Below are positions 1-11,479 of a DNA stretch of 62,000 bases, in pieces. Each line of letters begins with the position of its first letter. Position 1 is the first letter of the stretch. A program made the position numbers and the translations under genes. Where the stretch lies: assembly GCA_015680685.1 (NCBI GenBank), contig MNCI01027046.1:1307638-1369637 (forward strand). Reading direction: 5' to 3'. The notes under the pieces are model-generated. The model saw only the letters and a list, made by a program, of their open reading frames with translations. It was not told the origin of the DNA and did not search any database. This stretch comes from Gnetum montanum (taxonomy: Eukaryota > Streptophyta > Gnetopsida > Gnetales > Gnetaceae).

Positions 1-1676
1 AAACAATTGTGTAAGTATTTATCCTTTAATTTCATTGTCAAAAGAAAAGGAGGAGCTTCCTTATCATACGAGGTCTTTAATTTCTCATCATTATTAGACA
101 CATAACTTAACTCTGATTCTCTAACTCTCCTTTTACCTTTAATGAACTCTAAAGCCTTTCTTTGCTGATCTCCTATTTGAAGCAACTGATAAAAGTTAAT
201 ATTGGCCTTGACATGTTTAAGGTATTCACTCAAATCATACTCTCCATCACTAATAAAGCTTGGTTTCTTTATCCATTTATTAAAAGACTGATTTGCAGTG
301 GTTTGTTCTACTTGATTGTCTTTACCTTTATTCTTATCTCTTCTATTTGGCTCAAAAGCTTTTCTCTTAGTAGATGGATGAGTAATAACATTTGGGGGTC
401 TAGAAGTAGTTAATCTTTCTTTTGATAGGAGACTATATCCATTTTCCTCATTATTATTACATTCTTCATCCGAAGACATATCTTCTTCAGAACTTGATAG
501 AGAAGAAGTATTGCTAGATGCATTGCTAGAAGATTTACTTGCATAATGAACACTAGATAACTCATTATCAGATTCAATATCAAGAAAGTTGAACATAATT
601 AGGTCACTTTCATCCTCATCTTCTGCTAACTTAGTGTCTTGATGTTTATGCTTTCTACTTTTCCTTTCTTCCTTGATGTTAACTCTTGTCAATGCTTTTT
701 CAAGCTTCACTATTTCGTTAGACATATCTCTCATTAATTGTCCTTTTTCATATTCTACTTTTTCATGTTCTTGCTCTATCTTAACGCGAGATGGACCTAG
801 TAAAGCTTTAAATTAGGCAAAATCTTGCATAGGAATCATAACTCTTTCTTCTCTTTTTTGAATTGCAATGTTTTCTTCAGGATTCAAGTTCAACTGTTTT
901 TCTAATTGTATAGCTTCACTAAAGTTGTCATTTAGTGTAGTTAAGTTTGGAGTTCTCCTTAACCAAATTGAGATGTTGGGGTTAACAACCTTAAGATAAG
1001 TTTCTTTAAGCATCTCTTCTGATGGTCTATATTGTCTTTGAAAGAGTCCACAAATTCATTGAAACTTGATGTTAAAATCTCTAATTGACTCTTTAACTCC
1101 TTGCTTAGCTTGTATCAGCTCTTAGTATAGTTGTTGTTGATCTAATTGATTACCAAATTGCACCAAGAAAATATTCTTCATGTCATCCCAACTTGTAATA
1201 CTATTACTTGGTAAGTTCGAATACCAAATCTGAGCCATATCCTTTAAATTTGATACAAACAACCTACAAGCTTGATCTTGATGTTGAATATTTGCGTGAG
1301 CCAAAGCTAACTCAAACATGTGAATATATTCTTCAGCTAAATAAGCTTTTCTAGGAATGAAAGGCTTAGGCAAATATTTGTAAACTACCTTAGGAATATC
1401 ATTGTAATTTTGAAATCCTAATGGTGTAACTCTTTGCCAAGGATTTGCCATCCTATTCCTTTGGATAATTGAACTCTTATACTTTCTAGATCTTCTCTTA
1501 TAAATTGATAAACTAGATATAATGGGTGATCTTCTTGATCTTCTAGTTTTCACTCCACTACTTGTTCCCAATTCAAAAACTTTCTTTTGTTCTTCTTCTG
1601 ATGAAGAATTAGTCTTACAATCAAGAATATCTTTTGAAACTTTTAAATTTTCCAAACTATCAATCTTCTTGGTCAT
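1..1676 (-). pseudogene. Element A gag and pre-protease linker, one frame with three in-frame stops
   Basis: One minus-strand frame runs from the ATG at 1676 to the window edge and is interrupted only by stops near 1122, 1060 and 813. The frame resumes unchanged after each stop, so these are point mutations and not frameshifts. It begins with a basic N-terminus (KTRRSRRSPI), then the gag core at residues about 110-180 (YIHMFELALAHANIQHQDQA, then WYSNLPSNSITSWDDM). A charged coiled-coil linker rich in K and E follows, then an acidic serine-rich stretch (SLSSSEEDMSSDEE). The frame ends in KHVKANINFYQLL and the protease lead-in. No CCHC knuckle is seen. The same KVKANI-type block occurs in element B near 4790. 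The product would be the capsid-forming Gag of the element; it is now non-functional. Confidence 0.75.
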
Positions 1677-1802
1677 GAATTGAAAATAGAATTTCTTAAG
1701 CCTTTATAGTAACAAAGAATGGTTGATGTGCTAAAATTATAAGGCTTATGAACTTAGAGGATAAATTTTCAGCCCTCCTTCTAGCGCCAAAAGGACTTTT
1801 GG
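1677..1802 (-). other. Element A untranslated leader with candidate primer binding site
   Basis: Between the LTR and gag, the minus strand carries TGGCGCTAGAAGGAGGGC (plus positions 1772-1789). It starts with TGG as a primer binding site must, and its counterpart in element B is at 6835-6852. I could not assign the tRNA with confidence. A short perfect inverted repeat (CCAAAAG / CTTTTGG) overlaps it on the LTR side. The exact LTR/leader border is inferred. Confidence 0.5.
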
Positions 1803-3470
1803 CGACCATTTGGGATGCAACTGCCAACAAGTGTCCTCAAACAAGATTTAGGTGCTTGCTGGTCTCTGGCAACACCAAGGCCCAGATACCTCCAAATAGA
1901 CTTAGTAGTTAATGTGAGTATGTGTGCGTGTTGTTGCGGTGTGCTGTTGTGAAAAATGAAACGATTGGGTTGTGTGTAAAACTATAAATGACTTATCTTA
2001 AAGAGATTTAGCCAACTTTGCAAAGTACTGTGAGTTGTTGAGAGTTCCTATTCTGTTCAATTGTCTAGTCTATGCAGTCCTTATAATACCTACTTGTAAC
2101 AAATAAATTTTTGCAAAAACATTTAAGCACAACTCTGCGAATCTACTTCTAATTTTCCCCAGAGAAAGAGATAGTTCCACAAGAAAACTAGAAATAGAGC
2201 AAGATTCAATGGAAATAGAAAGAAGAGAAAAAGAAAGCAGATTTGTGTAAAGATCTCAAATGTTTAAACAAGGTAAAATGATACGAGTAAACACTTCGCA
2301 ATAAAGCTATCCGAAACTCAATAACTACGAATTGTTCAAACTTCCAAGGCTTAATAAGCAATTTCTTCAAGACAATCCTACTATGCTACCCAAAAAATTG
2401 CTGCGTAAACTATCTCGTACCAGACTTTATTTTGGCTAGATAATGGATGTCAACAATTTCATTCAACAGAACCTTCAAAACACTTAACAATTTCTGATTG
2501 AAATACCACGGAGATTCACTTTAAAGATAAAAGAAGCTATTTTGGTCCTATCAAAATACCAAATATTTTCTGAACCCTCTTGACTATTGAATTGTTCAAT
2601 GGCTTGACTACATGCAGAGGCTCTCTTACAACAATCTCAATAGCAGTTCTTATACATTGCACAATAAAAAAATTCACTACTAAAATGCTCTTAAGGCTTT
2701 CAAACACAAGCTCTTCTATGAAAAAATTTTAATAGAAATTTTCTATCATGTGACAAGAACAATAAGAGCAATCTAAAAATCCAAAAATTACTTGCCAAGC
2801 ATGATACTATCTAAACCACTAGCTAAAAAATTTTTAAAAAATAAAGAATAATAAGCATAACTCACAGGACTATGAAAAAGAGGCTGAAATGTTATCTTTA
2901 GCAAGTCATCTTACAAGCAATCTTTCATAATGTCTTCTTTTCAATCTTCCTCCAAGACCCAAAGTGAGACCCCAAAGTGTGATCCAAAAGTGTGCTTTCC
3001 TTCCTACCCTTGAAGCCCTTTTATAGGGTCTCATAGGTAGTTAGGTATTCCAGAATATCTTGGGTAACTTCTCTCCCAAGTAAGGAAGTTATAACTTGCC
3101 CAACAAGCTAAGAGATATTACTTGCCCAAGAAGTTAGGAAGTTGTAACTTATACATGAAGTTAGGAGAAAATCATGCTAACATTGGCATGTGTAAATATT
3201 ACAAACATTTCTTTTATAAGCACAACCTATATAATAATTTTTAAAATAAATCCAAGATCTCCATACTATAAGAGCTTCATACAATTGTCATTTTATTTTA
3301 ATTATTTAAAAATTTTAATTACCCATCATGTATAAAGCCTTAGTAATTCATTTGGGATAATTAAGCTAATGTTAGGTCTTTAATAAGCGCTCCATACAAT
3401 TGTTGTATGTGAGAAATTGCTGAAATTAATTTTTTTGCCACCAGACCATAGGAAATTAAAATTTTATTTT
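1803..3470 (-). repeat. Element A 5' LTR (approximate limits)
   Basis: This stretch lies upstream of the leader on the minus strand and has no coding potential. It contains a good TATA box (3018-3025) followed by a purine-rich untranslated stretch, the layout of U3-R-U5. The R-U5 portion, about 1.2 kb, is unusually long. The U3 part (3030-3470) contains two related copies of a short sequence ending in CATACAATTGT (near 3280 and 3390). The other LTR is outside the window, so both limits are estimates. Confidence 0.5.
3018..3025 (-). promoter_or_regulatory. TATA box of element A LTR
   Basis: The minus strand reads CCCTATAAAAGGGCTTC, a canonical TATAAAA in GC-richer flanks, about 1.3 kb upstream of the gag ATG. 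Transcription would start roughly 30 bp downstream, near 2985-2990. This is inferred from sequence only. Confidence 0.6.
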
Positions 3471-3476
3471 GTGACT

Positions 3477-4468
3477 TCAATTCCGTGCATTCGGGTTTGC
3501 ACTTGTCTTCAACGATGATGGTTTCTTCTGAATAAACTGTAACCCTGATTCATTGGCATCAGCTAAATAATCTCCTAGTTCCGCTAATTCAATTGTGCAC
3601 CTGTCTTGCTGTGTCTTTATGTCTCTGTGACCGCACTTGATGGATTGGCAATGGCGATGAAGAATGCGTTGGCATTGGCCACTACTGCTATTTTTGGTAA
3701 GGTTGTCATGTGTTCCATAAAAAACTATGGTCGTTGTAACCTTTGCCGCCGCGCTGTGTTTCCTCAACTGACCATGAGAATGCACAAGTTCTTGGGGACA
3801 AATGAATTGAGAAAGGGTTTTAATCCGTGGTAACGCTGGTACTAGTCGAAGGAGTGTAGATAGCTGCTACCCTGATAATTGGAATCACCGTAATTGGAAG
3901 TGTTGAACAGTGTCATGTCTCTCGAATGTGCATTCTGGCCACCCATTATTCCTTCTGCTGCTGTTGCTGAGGATGATTTCGAAGTTCAATTACTTCTTGC
4001 CTTTAGATGCTCAATAATAGAGGATCCACTCATACATTTTCAAACTGGGATTTGAGGTCTACAAATCCTTGTAATTTGACAGGAATTGTTTGCTTGGGTG
4101 GAGATGAAGGGCATGTCCAGAAGGTGTAGCTTCAAAATTATTGTCTCCGAGATAAGGTTTTGGTAGTGAGCATTGATGTTGGAATTGTGGGTGAAGCTGT
4201 TGAAATTGCAAAGAGTAGGGATTAGGATTGTTTGCAGATGCTGGATAATGAGCTTCATCATCGTCTGTGGCCTTCTCATTTAACGTCAATTCCAAAGCAA
4301 TGCCCTGGTCTTCAATGGTGTCCGCGGCAATTGCTTAATCTTGAGCAAAAACGATGAATCTGGCACCAAACTTTCTAGCCCTAGCAATACGCGGCTTTCT
4401 TGAACTCTGTTTCTTTCGTACCCTTCGACGTCTTCACTCTGGTCATAACTTGCCAGTTGTGCATGCAC
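3477..4468 (-). pseudogene. Fragment of an unidentified gene, broken reading frame
   Basis: This block is visibly less AT-rich than its surroundings and reads as protein on the minus strand. The clearest part runs from about 4420 to 4070: a basic N-terminus (RRRRVRKKQSSRKPR), one stop near 4335, then IAADTIEDQGIALELTLNEK, a Q/H/N-rich stretch (PYSLQFQQLHPQFQHQ) and HPSKQFLSNYKDL. Weaker coding follows in shifting frames to 3477, including a short glutamine run and a TTIVFYG segment. The Q-rich, low-complexity composition recalls transcription-factor-like plant proteins, but I recognise no domain and assign no function. It abuts element A on one side and an oppositely oriented LRR fragment on the other, which may mean captured gene pieces. 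Confidence 0.4.
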
Positions 4469-4491
4469 AGTGCCTGCAGTGATGTTATTTT

Positions 4492-4719
4492 ATGTCCAAA
4501 CCATTTTCCTTCGCACAGGCGTTATTATTTGCGGATTTCTTGAGCATGGTTAGGTTTCCTTGCACACGTGGCCATTTCTATCATCTCACTGAACTATATC
4601 TTGACCAAAACAATCTTGCAGGAACCATTACACCCTGTTTGCATTTTGTACTAATAGTGTCTTGGGAATTTTCGCAAAGTGAACTTGCCTTTTGGGAATT
4701 TGACATTTTTATTTTTTAG
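4492..4719 (+). pseudogene. Single leucine-rich-repeat unit from a plant LRR gene
   Basis: The plus-strand frame contains HLTELYLDQNNLAGTI, which fits the plant extracellular LRR consensus LxxLxLxxNxLxGxI. Only one unit is present; neighbouring residues do not continue the repeat, and no kinase or signal peptide is seen. It is a short fragment of an LRR receptor-like protein or DNA-damage-type LRR gene, not a gene. It ends where element B begins at about 4725. Confidence 0.4.
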
Positions 4720-4729
4720 TTTCAGGCAT

Positions 4730-6343
4730 ATGAACTATATCCAAAATTACCTCTCTCATTTCATTAAACTATAGAAGGTCATACATCAAAATGTTGGCTT
4801 TAACCCTTTTCAAGTCCTCAACTATATTGTAGGTCTTATGTTCATCTTTACCTTCCTGTTGAGGTGGAGTTCTTCTGAGTATAGAAAGGGGATTTGGTCA
4901 TTGTGGAACATTTATTTGGGATGACCTAATTTGAGTACTTGTGTTACTTTGACTAGGAGCTCTTTTGTTTGGAGGAGTGTAAGGCTCATTCCTAGTTTGT
5001 TGTTGTGTAGTGTTCGCAATGTTGCCAAGTCTATGGTAGCGAGTGTTATGTGCGTTGGGGTTGCTTACCATGACTTATTCTAATGAGAAAACCTCTTCAT
5101 TTTTTGTTTCATGGGGTACATTAAGGACCATAATAGGGGGTTTTCCATTTTGTGAACTCCGAGCATTATCACCATATAATGCCAAGAATTGAGGAAAATT
5201 CCTCTCAAAATTTTGTCTCATGTTATGAAGGCGATAATACTCATCATTAACTAATGTACATGACTTTTTGGTTGTATAGGATCCTTGTTGTTGTTCTACT
5301 TTAGTTCAACTACTTTATTTGAAAGTTTTTGTAGTGAAGTTAATATTTGGATCATCTAATCTTGAGATTGATTTGGGGGTTCAATGGGATTAGATATCTC
5401 ATTTGGGTTTATGATGGATTGAATTAAGGTCTTCGATTGATCATCATTCAAAGTTAGATGGTAAGAATGAAGAAGATGTCAGACCTTGAAAATAACTATT
5501 TACAGGTTGAGTCATTTGAAGGGGAATGGCAGTTTGAAACATAGTATTGGTCATTTGAAAAGTTGGTAGAGGGTTAGATTGCACAGGATTACTAATGCTC
5601 ATCATCCCAAATTGAGTTTGAATACTATTTATGAGGGTAATTTTTTCTAACTCGACAACTTTAGCCATCACTCCCTACATTTTTTTTATGTTCAGATCAG
5701 ATTTGATGGCATAGGCAAACAATGGATTGATGGTAGAGAGGTAAAATTTGAGGATACCACTAGGTTGTGGGCACATCTCACTTGGCACATAAGAAAGCTA
5801 GTGAAGGAATCTTAGGTTGTAATCTTGGACATTTTCCCCCTAAATTTTCCTCAAGCTTGTAAAGTTGCTTGATGCTATGGCTAGGCTAATAAACTTGTTA
5901 AATTGAAGCAAGAACTTATTTTTGAATTCTTTCCATGAGTCAGTAGAGGTGTTTGGGAGCATCAGAAACCATTGGGTAGCTTTAGTTCTAAATGTTATCA
6001 CAAACACCCTACATGCCACATCATTTTGTACAATGTTGTGGATCCCTAACAAGGTTTCAAAACATTGTATGTATTGGTGGGCATCACTCGTAGGGGTTGT
6101 GGGATCAAAGAACAAGTTTACGTTCTAAAGGGATTTCAAGATGTCATGGTAGTTAGTAAAGTTAAAGGGATTGCTTACCAAGGGAGTTGGAGGTTGATGG
6201 GCTACCATCCTAGTCTGAGTTCTTCTAGGATTAGAACTCGAGAAACATAAAACTTGTCGTTTCCTTAATGCAAAGAGATGGGTGATTGATCGGTTAGGGG
6301 TAAAGATAAGTTCGCTCATAAAATGAAAAATTACAGAATACAA
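4730..6343 (-). pseudogene. Element B gag, one frame with several stops
   Basis: A single minus-strand frame can be followed from 6343 to about 5440 through stops at 6125 and 5840. The core reads DAHQYIQCFETLLGIHNIVQ, then ACRVFVITFRTKATQWF and SWKEFKNKFLLQF, a standard retrotransposon gag core at residues about 85-160. A Q/P/M-rich C-terminal part follows (5444-5671: NPLPTFQMTNTMFQ). Further down (5440-4740) the translation continues in changed frame as an asparagine- and proline-rich linker to KRVKANILMYDLL, the block that precedes protease in element A. Confidence 0.7.
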
Positions 6344-6857
6344 ATGTTAAAACAAAGCTATAAAATTAAGTCAATGGAAAAGAAATATTTCAATAATATT
6401 TTTTTTGAAAAAAAGACACTAAAATATGCTATTTAAAGTTTTTTTAAAGAAAAATAAATGCATGAAATTGCACTATTTGTAAAAATTTTATAAAAAGGTA
6501 TATAAAATAAAAAATCATGGAAAAATAGAATTAAAATTAAACAATTAAATAAATCACCTTACCCAAGTCAGGACTTAGGTAAGGACCACCAAAATACAAA
6601 TTCAAAAATAGAACTAGGAAACAAGGGTTTTTTAAAAAAAATATTAGAAATGGATGATGAGACACAAAAATTTTAAAAAAATAAAGCAAAAGATTTTTTG
6701 AAAATCAAGGTTGAAAACAAAGATTTTAAGAGGAAAAATTCAACAAGTTCCAAAATAGGATTGGAAAATAAAATAGGCACAAGAAATGTAGCAAGAAAAA
6801 CTAACATAGAGAAAATGAAAGGTTAGAGGTTCAAGCCATCCTTCTAGCACTAAAAAG
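6344..6857 (-). other. Element B leader region
   Basis: AT-rich, non-coding stretch between the putative binding site (6835-6852) and the gag start. It is about 0.4 kb longer than the corresponding part of A. Apart from poly-A/poly-T runs I see no structure in it. Confidence 0.5.
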
Positions 6858-8014
6858 GTGTTGATACATAAATTTTGGATGCACCAACACTTAGAAAAGA
6901 AAACTCATTTTAGGAGACTATTACCTAGGATGCCTCCTGTATGGGTATTAGAAAAGAAAACTCCTCTAATTGGTCTTTACTTGTTGATATATTTTGGTTC
7001 TTGCATTTTCGTATTGTTTATAATTAGCAATTGCTCTTTTCAAACTTAAATTTTATTATGTCTATAACTGTTTTGAATCATGGCCCCATGCCTAGCATGG
7101 TCGAGGTTGACATCAATAATCCCATTTGAGCATCACATTGGTAGGCTTGTGCCCTAGGTTAATCATATCGATGATGTGCTACATGTGAAAGGAACAAGGT
7201 GCATAGCACGGCTAGCCACAACAACCTCCACGATTCACAGCATCTAGCATGAAGAGCATGCACATGGAGTCAGCACACATGACATTGGTGGTGGTAGTTG
7301 ACTGCTTCAAATCATAGCAAGTTATGCAAATGCATTAAGTGGTTCTAACCTACCATAAGAGAAGTCCCTTGTAAAACTAACTCCACACTAGAGTTATATG
7401 TCAGAACCCTGGTTTTGGTAGTTCTAGTAGTGAGATCTAGGCTAGTTAATCATTTGCTACTAGTGTAGTTGGAAACCAATGATGGGGTATCTAGAAAATT
7501 GGTGGTGTAACACTAGAAATATTGTAGCACTCAACCTAGGGGACCATTGTGTTGGACATAATGAAGAAGTAGTTGTTGATTCTCACTCTAAATTTCTAGC
7601 CCAAAGGCCAAGTGCATGTGTCATTGGCTAGACATGCAGTTACCCCAATGTTGTTGGTGTAGAACAGTCGAATGTCTGTGTGACATGGGATGATGGTCAA
7701 GCCATGTTGGCTATGCTGCAATACATCTTGTTGCTACTTTTACTGTTTGATTTGATTACCCAAATGGTTGGGATTGGGATTAAAGTTGAGGTTCCTATCT
7801 ACAAGCTTATTGTTTCTGACTTCAATACTAGTTGAACATAACTCTACAATCATGGCTTCTCTAAATAAGAAATCATCAACAACAGTAACAAACTCTAGTC
7901 TAGGTCAAGCCCTACACTTGTATCATTTTTGGATCGTTAGCCTTCCCATTGTAGGATTGCTCCACATTGTAGAGCTACAAGATGTTACCATGTTAACATT
8001 GCCCTAATTCCAAA
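6858..8014. other. Unrecognised stretch
   Basis: More than 1 kb with no frame I can recognise. 6858-7060 might include the end of the element B LTR, but no TG/CA ends or TSD could be set. 7080-7990 is richer in GC than its flanks, and both strands have only short frames. A plus-strand 79-codon frame at 7768-8007 begins with a leucine-rich stretch but has no known motif. It may be an old, diverged transposon. Confidence 0.3.
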
Positions 8015-8260
8015 GTATAATGTTTATATAATATCTATATACTTTATATAATGTAAACTATAATATTTTTAATAATGTTTATATAATATTTATGTAATAG
8101 GATATTTATATAAACTATAATATANATGTTTACATAATATGTATATAAATATAATAATCATATTAATTAAAATAAACTAACTAATACTCACTAATAAACT
8201 AAAATACAACAAATATTAATTAAACATTAATATAAAATCAATTGAAATGCATACTTTGAA
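8015..8260. repeat. AT-rich imperfect repeat patch
   Basis: Nearly pure A/T with recurring ATGTTTATATAATAT-like units (8020, 8075, 8127). It contains the only ambiguous base of the window (N at 8125), suggesting an assembly or polymerase-slippage problem. It forms the 5' boundary of truncated element C. Confidence 0.7.
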
Positions 8261-8295
8261 AAAAATACATATTAAAAACTAAATCAAATTTTTGG

Positions 8296-9590
8296 GTTTA
8301 ATAGGGGGATACAAATTAGATCTGCATAGCCATCTACAAGCCTTTCATGATGCTTGTCTCTTATAGAACATAGAGAATGAATGGAAAAAAATTAAGCTAT
8401 TCCCCAGGACACTCATAAAAGAAGCTACCGAAATCAATCCCTAGATGGAGTACGATGCTTAAGCAGTTCAATGATAGATATCAGACGTACTTCCAAGTGT
8501 CTAACCTAAGAAAGTAAATACAAGGTTGGAGACAAGAAACACATGAACCCTTGGATGCAACCATGGGTAGGTGCTATTTACTTTTGCACAAATGTCCTAG
8601 CCATGGTTATTCTCAAAGGGAGTGGCTTTGCCATATCATAGATGGGCTTCGATCAAAAAAGGGAAGAACTCTTGGATTCTATGCCTAAGGAAGATTGTCA
8701 AAACTTAGAGCCCATAAAATCCAAAGGCTCATTGAGTAGGCTGCTAAAGAAGAAGAAAAGCTAAGAAAGAGAGAAAATGCAAAGGAGTACAACCGAGAAC
8801 CTTCCATTAGAAAAATTGAAGTCCAGTTTCATGACAATGAGTAGGAGGCACCACTTGATGAGGTGGTAGAATGAAAGACCTTGGCAATCTAGAAGTCTAT
8901 TTTAGAAATTTTGGTGAAGGTAGATAAAATGTGGGACTCTTTGGATAAAAAATTCTAAACTTCTTTAAAAATAGTAGAGGCATCTAAAGAGCAAAGTATG
9001 AGCATGATCATAGGAGAAGGAAGGAAGCTAAATGTGCCCACCAAAGGGATAAGGGCAAAGTTGCTACCATAGAGGAGGTTGTGGAGTCTAAATCAAATGA
9101 TGATGGTGGATGTGACATCTACATTTATGAACGTCCTAAGGAATGTTGCCTCATTTTGTAACACTTGTAGGAATCTGGACTGTACTCTCTAAATCTTAGA
9201 TTGGCCAGAAGGCAAGCACCTAGAAGAATGCCTTATCCTCAAGGCAATCCAAGGTAATTTCATCAACAATAAGCCTATTATCCAAGTGGTGCTCCACCAT
9301 AACTACCTAAGTAGTATCATCAATGGCAACACCCACAATCATGGGAGATGCCACCACCAAGTCAGCAATACTCTTACAGACAGCCTAATCCATATGGGTA
9401 CTATTTTTAGCAGTCCATTTCTCCGCATGACTCTTTCAGTCATGCCTCATTCCAACATCACTACTACCCTCTTGAGTACTATAGAGCTCATTCTACGTCT
9501 TCAAGAAGGTAATCCCCATATCCTTATCATCCTCCTCATCCTTCTATGCATGTCCCTCTAACCCTTAATCCAATTATTGTTTGCTCCATC
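8296..9590 (+). pseudogene. Element C gag (N-terminus missing), many stops
   Basis: Homologous to the gag of D and F from the block beginning RGIQI (D: RFEGGYNSDP) onward. It covers the capsid core (8300-8520), the YLLLHKCPSHGYSQREWLCHII segment in part (8578-8640), a charged linker with KEEEKLRKRENAKEY (8745-8790) and a degenerate zinc-knuckle-like site near 9105-9160. There CDIYIYERPKECC has Y and R where D has C and H, so metal binding is lost. A proline/glutamine/tyrosine-rich tail follows to about 9590. Frame is kept over long stretches despite many TAG/TAA/TGA codons, mostly in place of CAG/CAA-type codons. Confidence 0.75.
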
Positions 9591-9829
9591 AATGTAGAGT
9601 GAAATTCAGGCCTAGTTGCAGCAACGTAATGCTACCAGGGCTGTTAACTTATAGTCAGCTTTTCAGCCAAGTAGTTTGAAAACCAGATCTAGAAAAAGAT
9701 CATTCTTATAAACCAACAATCCTACAAAGCCTTCATAGACTTAGGTGGTTAATAACCCTACTTCTTCCTCATCCTCTACAACTAGTCCACTCGAATGCCC
9801 TTGAAACAAAACACCTCCTAAAGTGCATA

Positions 9830-10320
9830 CCATCATGCTAACTCATGCAGTAACTAACTAGATAAATGCTAGCCACCTTTTTAGGAAAATATTTGATCCT
9901 AAGAGTCCCTTAATCTATTTGTAAATCATTGGAAATAAGCCTTGCAAAGCTTTTCAAGATTCATGTTCTAATGTTAATCTAATTTCTTACAAGATGTACA
10001 AATCCTAGAACCTACCTTCACTCAAGAAGAGTAACATTTTCCTGGAGTTAGCAAACTAATCCATCATTGTTTCCTTGGGACAGGTGGAGGACATTGTGAC
10101 TATCGTCTATGGGTGGTTCTATCCTACTAAATTCCTAGTGATTTGTGTTGATAATTGTAAAGGGGACTTCCTAATCATCATGGGAAAGACTTGGCTAAGT
10201 ACCATTGATGCATGGCTAGGCATCAAAGACCTTTCCTTAGAGATTTCCAAGGAAAATACATTTGGAAAGATCAAGAAGAAGAGAGTTCCATGCATTACGT
10301 ACAATGATACAGGGTGCAAC
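9830..10320 (+). pseudogene. Element C aspartic protease and linker
   Basis: The block NKPCKAFQDSCSNVNLIS (9925-9985) occupies the place of the retropepsin active site. The expected D-S/T-G is replaced by D-S-C, so it is inactive. The C-terminal half follows (10075-10250): EDIVTIVYGWFYPTKFLV and IIMGKTWLSTIDAWLGI, matching the Athila pattern of I-[LI]-G-[RK]-x-[FW]-L. The linker to RT contains CITYNDTGCNYMQ, which is also present in D and F. Confidence 0.75.
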
Positions 10321-10869
10321 TATATGCAAAAATTATGGGCCATCAAAAGTACATCAATCACAACATCTAGATAGTGTGCAGATGAGTCTAAAATACAAAG
10401 GTGCCTATATACAATAGCCACAAAATAGGAGTGCGTCCAATGTTTGATAGTTAATCCTAAAAGCAACACACTTGGTATGGAACTAACTAAGAGCTAGATG
10501 ATTGCCTCTATTGAAGGCATGGATAAATTGGAGCAAGTTCATCACCACCTCTATAATGATGAAACTGATGACACTTATTGGGAAGAGCTGGAAATCCCTA
10601 AAAATTTCAAATAAGAGCCCTTAGAGTTGAAAGCTCTACCTACCAGCATGGAGTATGCTTTTCTAAACAATGAAAATTTAGTAATAATCAATGCCAACCT
10701 TGCTCCTGAATAGAAAGAGAAGCTGTTGAAGGTGGTTAATAAATGGCCAACAACATTTGCTTGGTCATATCCTAAACTCACTAGTATTGATCCTAGGATA
10801 TGTTAACATTACATCTATACTAATCCTTCCATAAAGCCAAATAGGTAGCTGCAGTAGTGGTTGAATCCC

Positions 10870-11470
10870 AAATTAAAGCAAATCATCAAGGAGGACATTG
10901 AATAAATCCTCAAAGTAAGGTTCATCTATCCAATTGCAGATAGTGAGTGGATTAGCCCACTTGTGACCGTGGTAAAGAAAGGTGGTAAGTGAAGGTTCTA
11001 TATTGACTTTAAGCTGTTAAACATGGTGACCTACAAAGATCATTTCCTGTAGCCATTTGTGGAGCAGGTGTTGGGCACTATCTCTAGGCATTACCTTTAT
11101 AGCTTTTGCATGGTTAAAATTGCTATAACTATATTTAGATTGCATTGGAGGATCAGGCCAAAACTACATTCATAAGTTCTTGGGGGACTTTTGCATATAG
11201 AAAGATGTCATTTGGCCTATGCAATGCCCCTACAACCTTCCAACACCTTGTCCTTAGCATTTTTCAGCAACAGATTGGTAGCACGATGGAAGTCTTCATG
11301 GATGACTTCTTCACCTATGGTGCTACCTTTGAGCAAGCCCTGGACCACCTTGAGCAAGTTCTAAAAAGGTATGTAGAGACTAATCTTCAACTCAATTAGC
11401 AAAAGAGCCATTTGATGGTCTAATAGGACATTGTGTTGTGGCATAGAATCTCATAAGCAGGGATTGAGAT
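10870..11470 (+). pseudogene. Element C reverse transcriptase
   Basis: RT blocks can be followed as SEWISPLVTVVKKGGK (10940-10990), DFKLLNMVTYKDHF (11003-11047), SSWGTFAYRKMSFGLCNAP (11173-11230) and the catalytic EVFMDDFFTYG (11289-11321). In the last, the two aspartates of the FMDD box are intact. The intact 84-codon piece is 11145-11399. Upstream and downstream parts need frame changes and contain stops. FMDD followed by F-x-x-Y-G is characteristic of Athila RT. Confidence 0.85.
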
Positions 11471-11479
11471 GGATCCTAA

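Larger units (their letters stand above)
1..3470 (-). mobile_element. Element A: 5' half of a Ty3/gypsy-like LTR retrotransposon, continuing off the left edge
   Basis: Read on the minus strand, the order is long LTR (about 3470 to 1800), short leader, gag, then a linker reaching the start of protease at position 1, so protease, RT and integrase lie to the left of the window. The gag core has the retrotransposon-gag pattern (hydrophobic helix, then W-Y-x-N-L-P, then SWDDMKNIF). The last visible residues, PPFLLTMKLKDKYLHNC, are what normally precedes the protease DSG motif in plant Ty3 elements (family knowledge). Element B at 4725-6857 is a diverged relative in the same orientation. The right boundary near 3470 is uncertain because I could not find a clear TG end or TSD. 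Confidence 0.8.
4725..6857 (-). mobile_element. Element B: 5' fragment (leader and gag) of a Ty3-like element related to A
   Basis: On the minus strand it starts with a leader carrying a TGG/TAG-type binding-site sequence at 6835-6852, the counterpart of the one in element A. It continues through gag and stops abruptly just before protease, at about 4725. It shares with A the RMxxxxxxxTPL start of the gag core, the capsid helix pattern and the KRVKANI block before protease. No LTR copy can be delimited upstream of 6857. Nothing of pol remains, so this is a truncated relic. Confidence 0.7.

Noticed and set aside
1-1676. Endogenous caulimovirus
   Set aside because: The order LTR, leader, gag and the protease lead-in fit a Ty3 LTR element; no movement-protein motif is visible and a TATA-containing LTR is present.
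3606-3833. JAZ/TIFY gene suggested by TTIVFYG on the minus strand and overlapping frames
   Set aside because: Only a few residues fit the TIFY motif, the following helix does not, and no Jas motif is present; the similarity is too weak to name the fragment.
8015-8260. AT-rich origin or matrix-attachment region
   Set aside because: Composition alone is not enough; it contains an N and imperfect repeats consistent with slippage.
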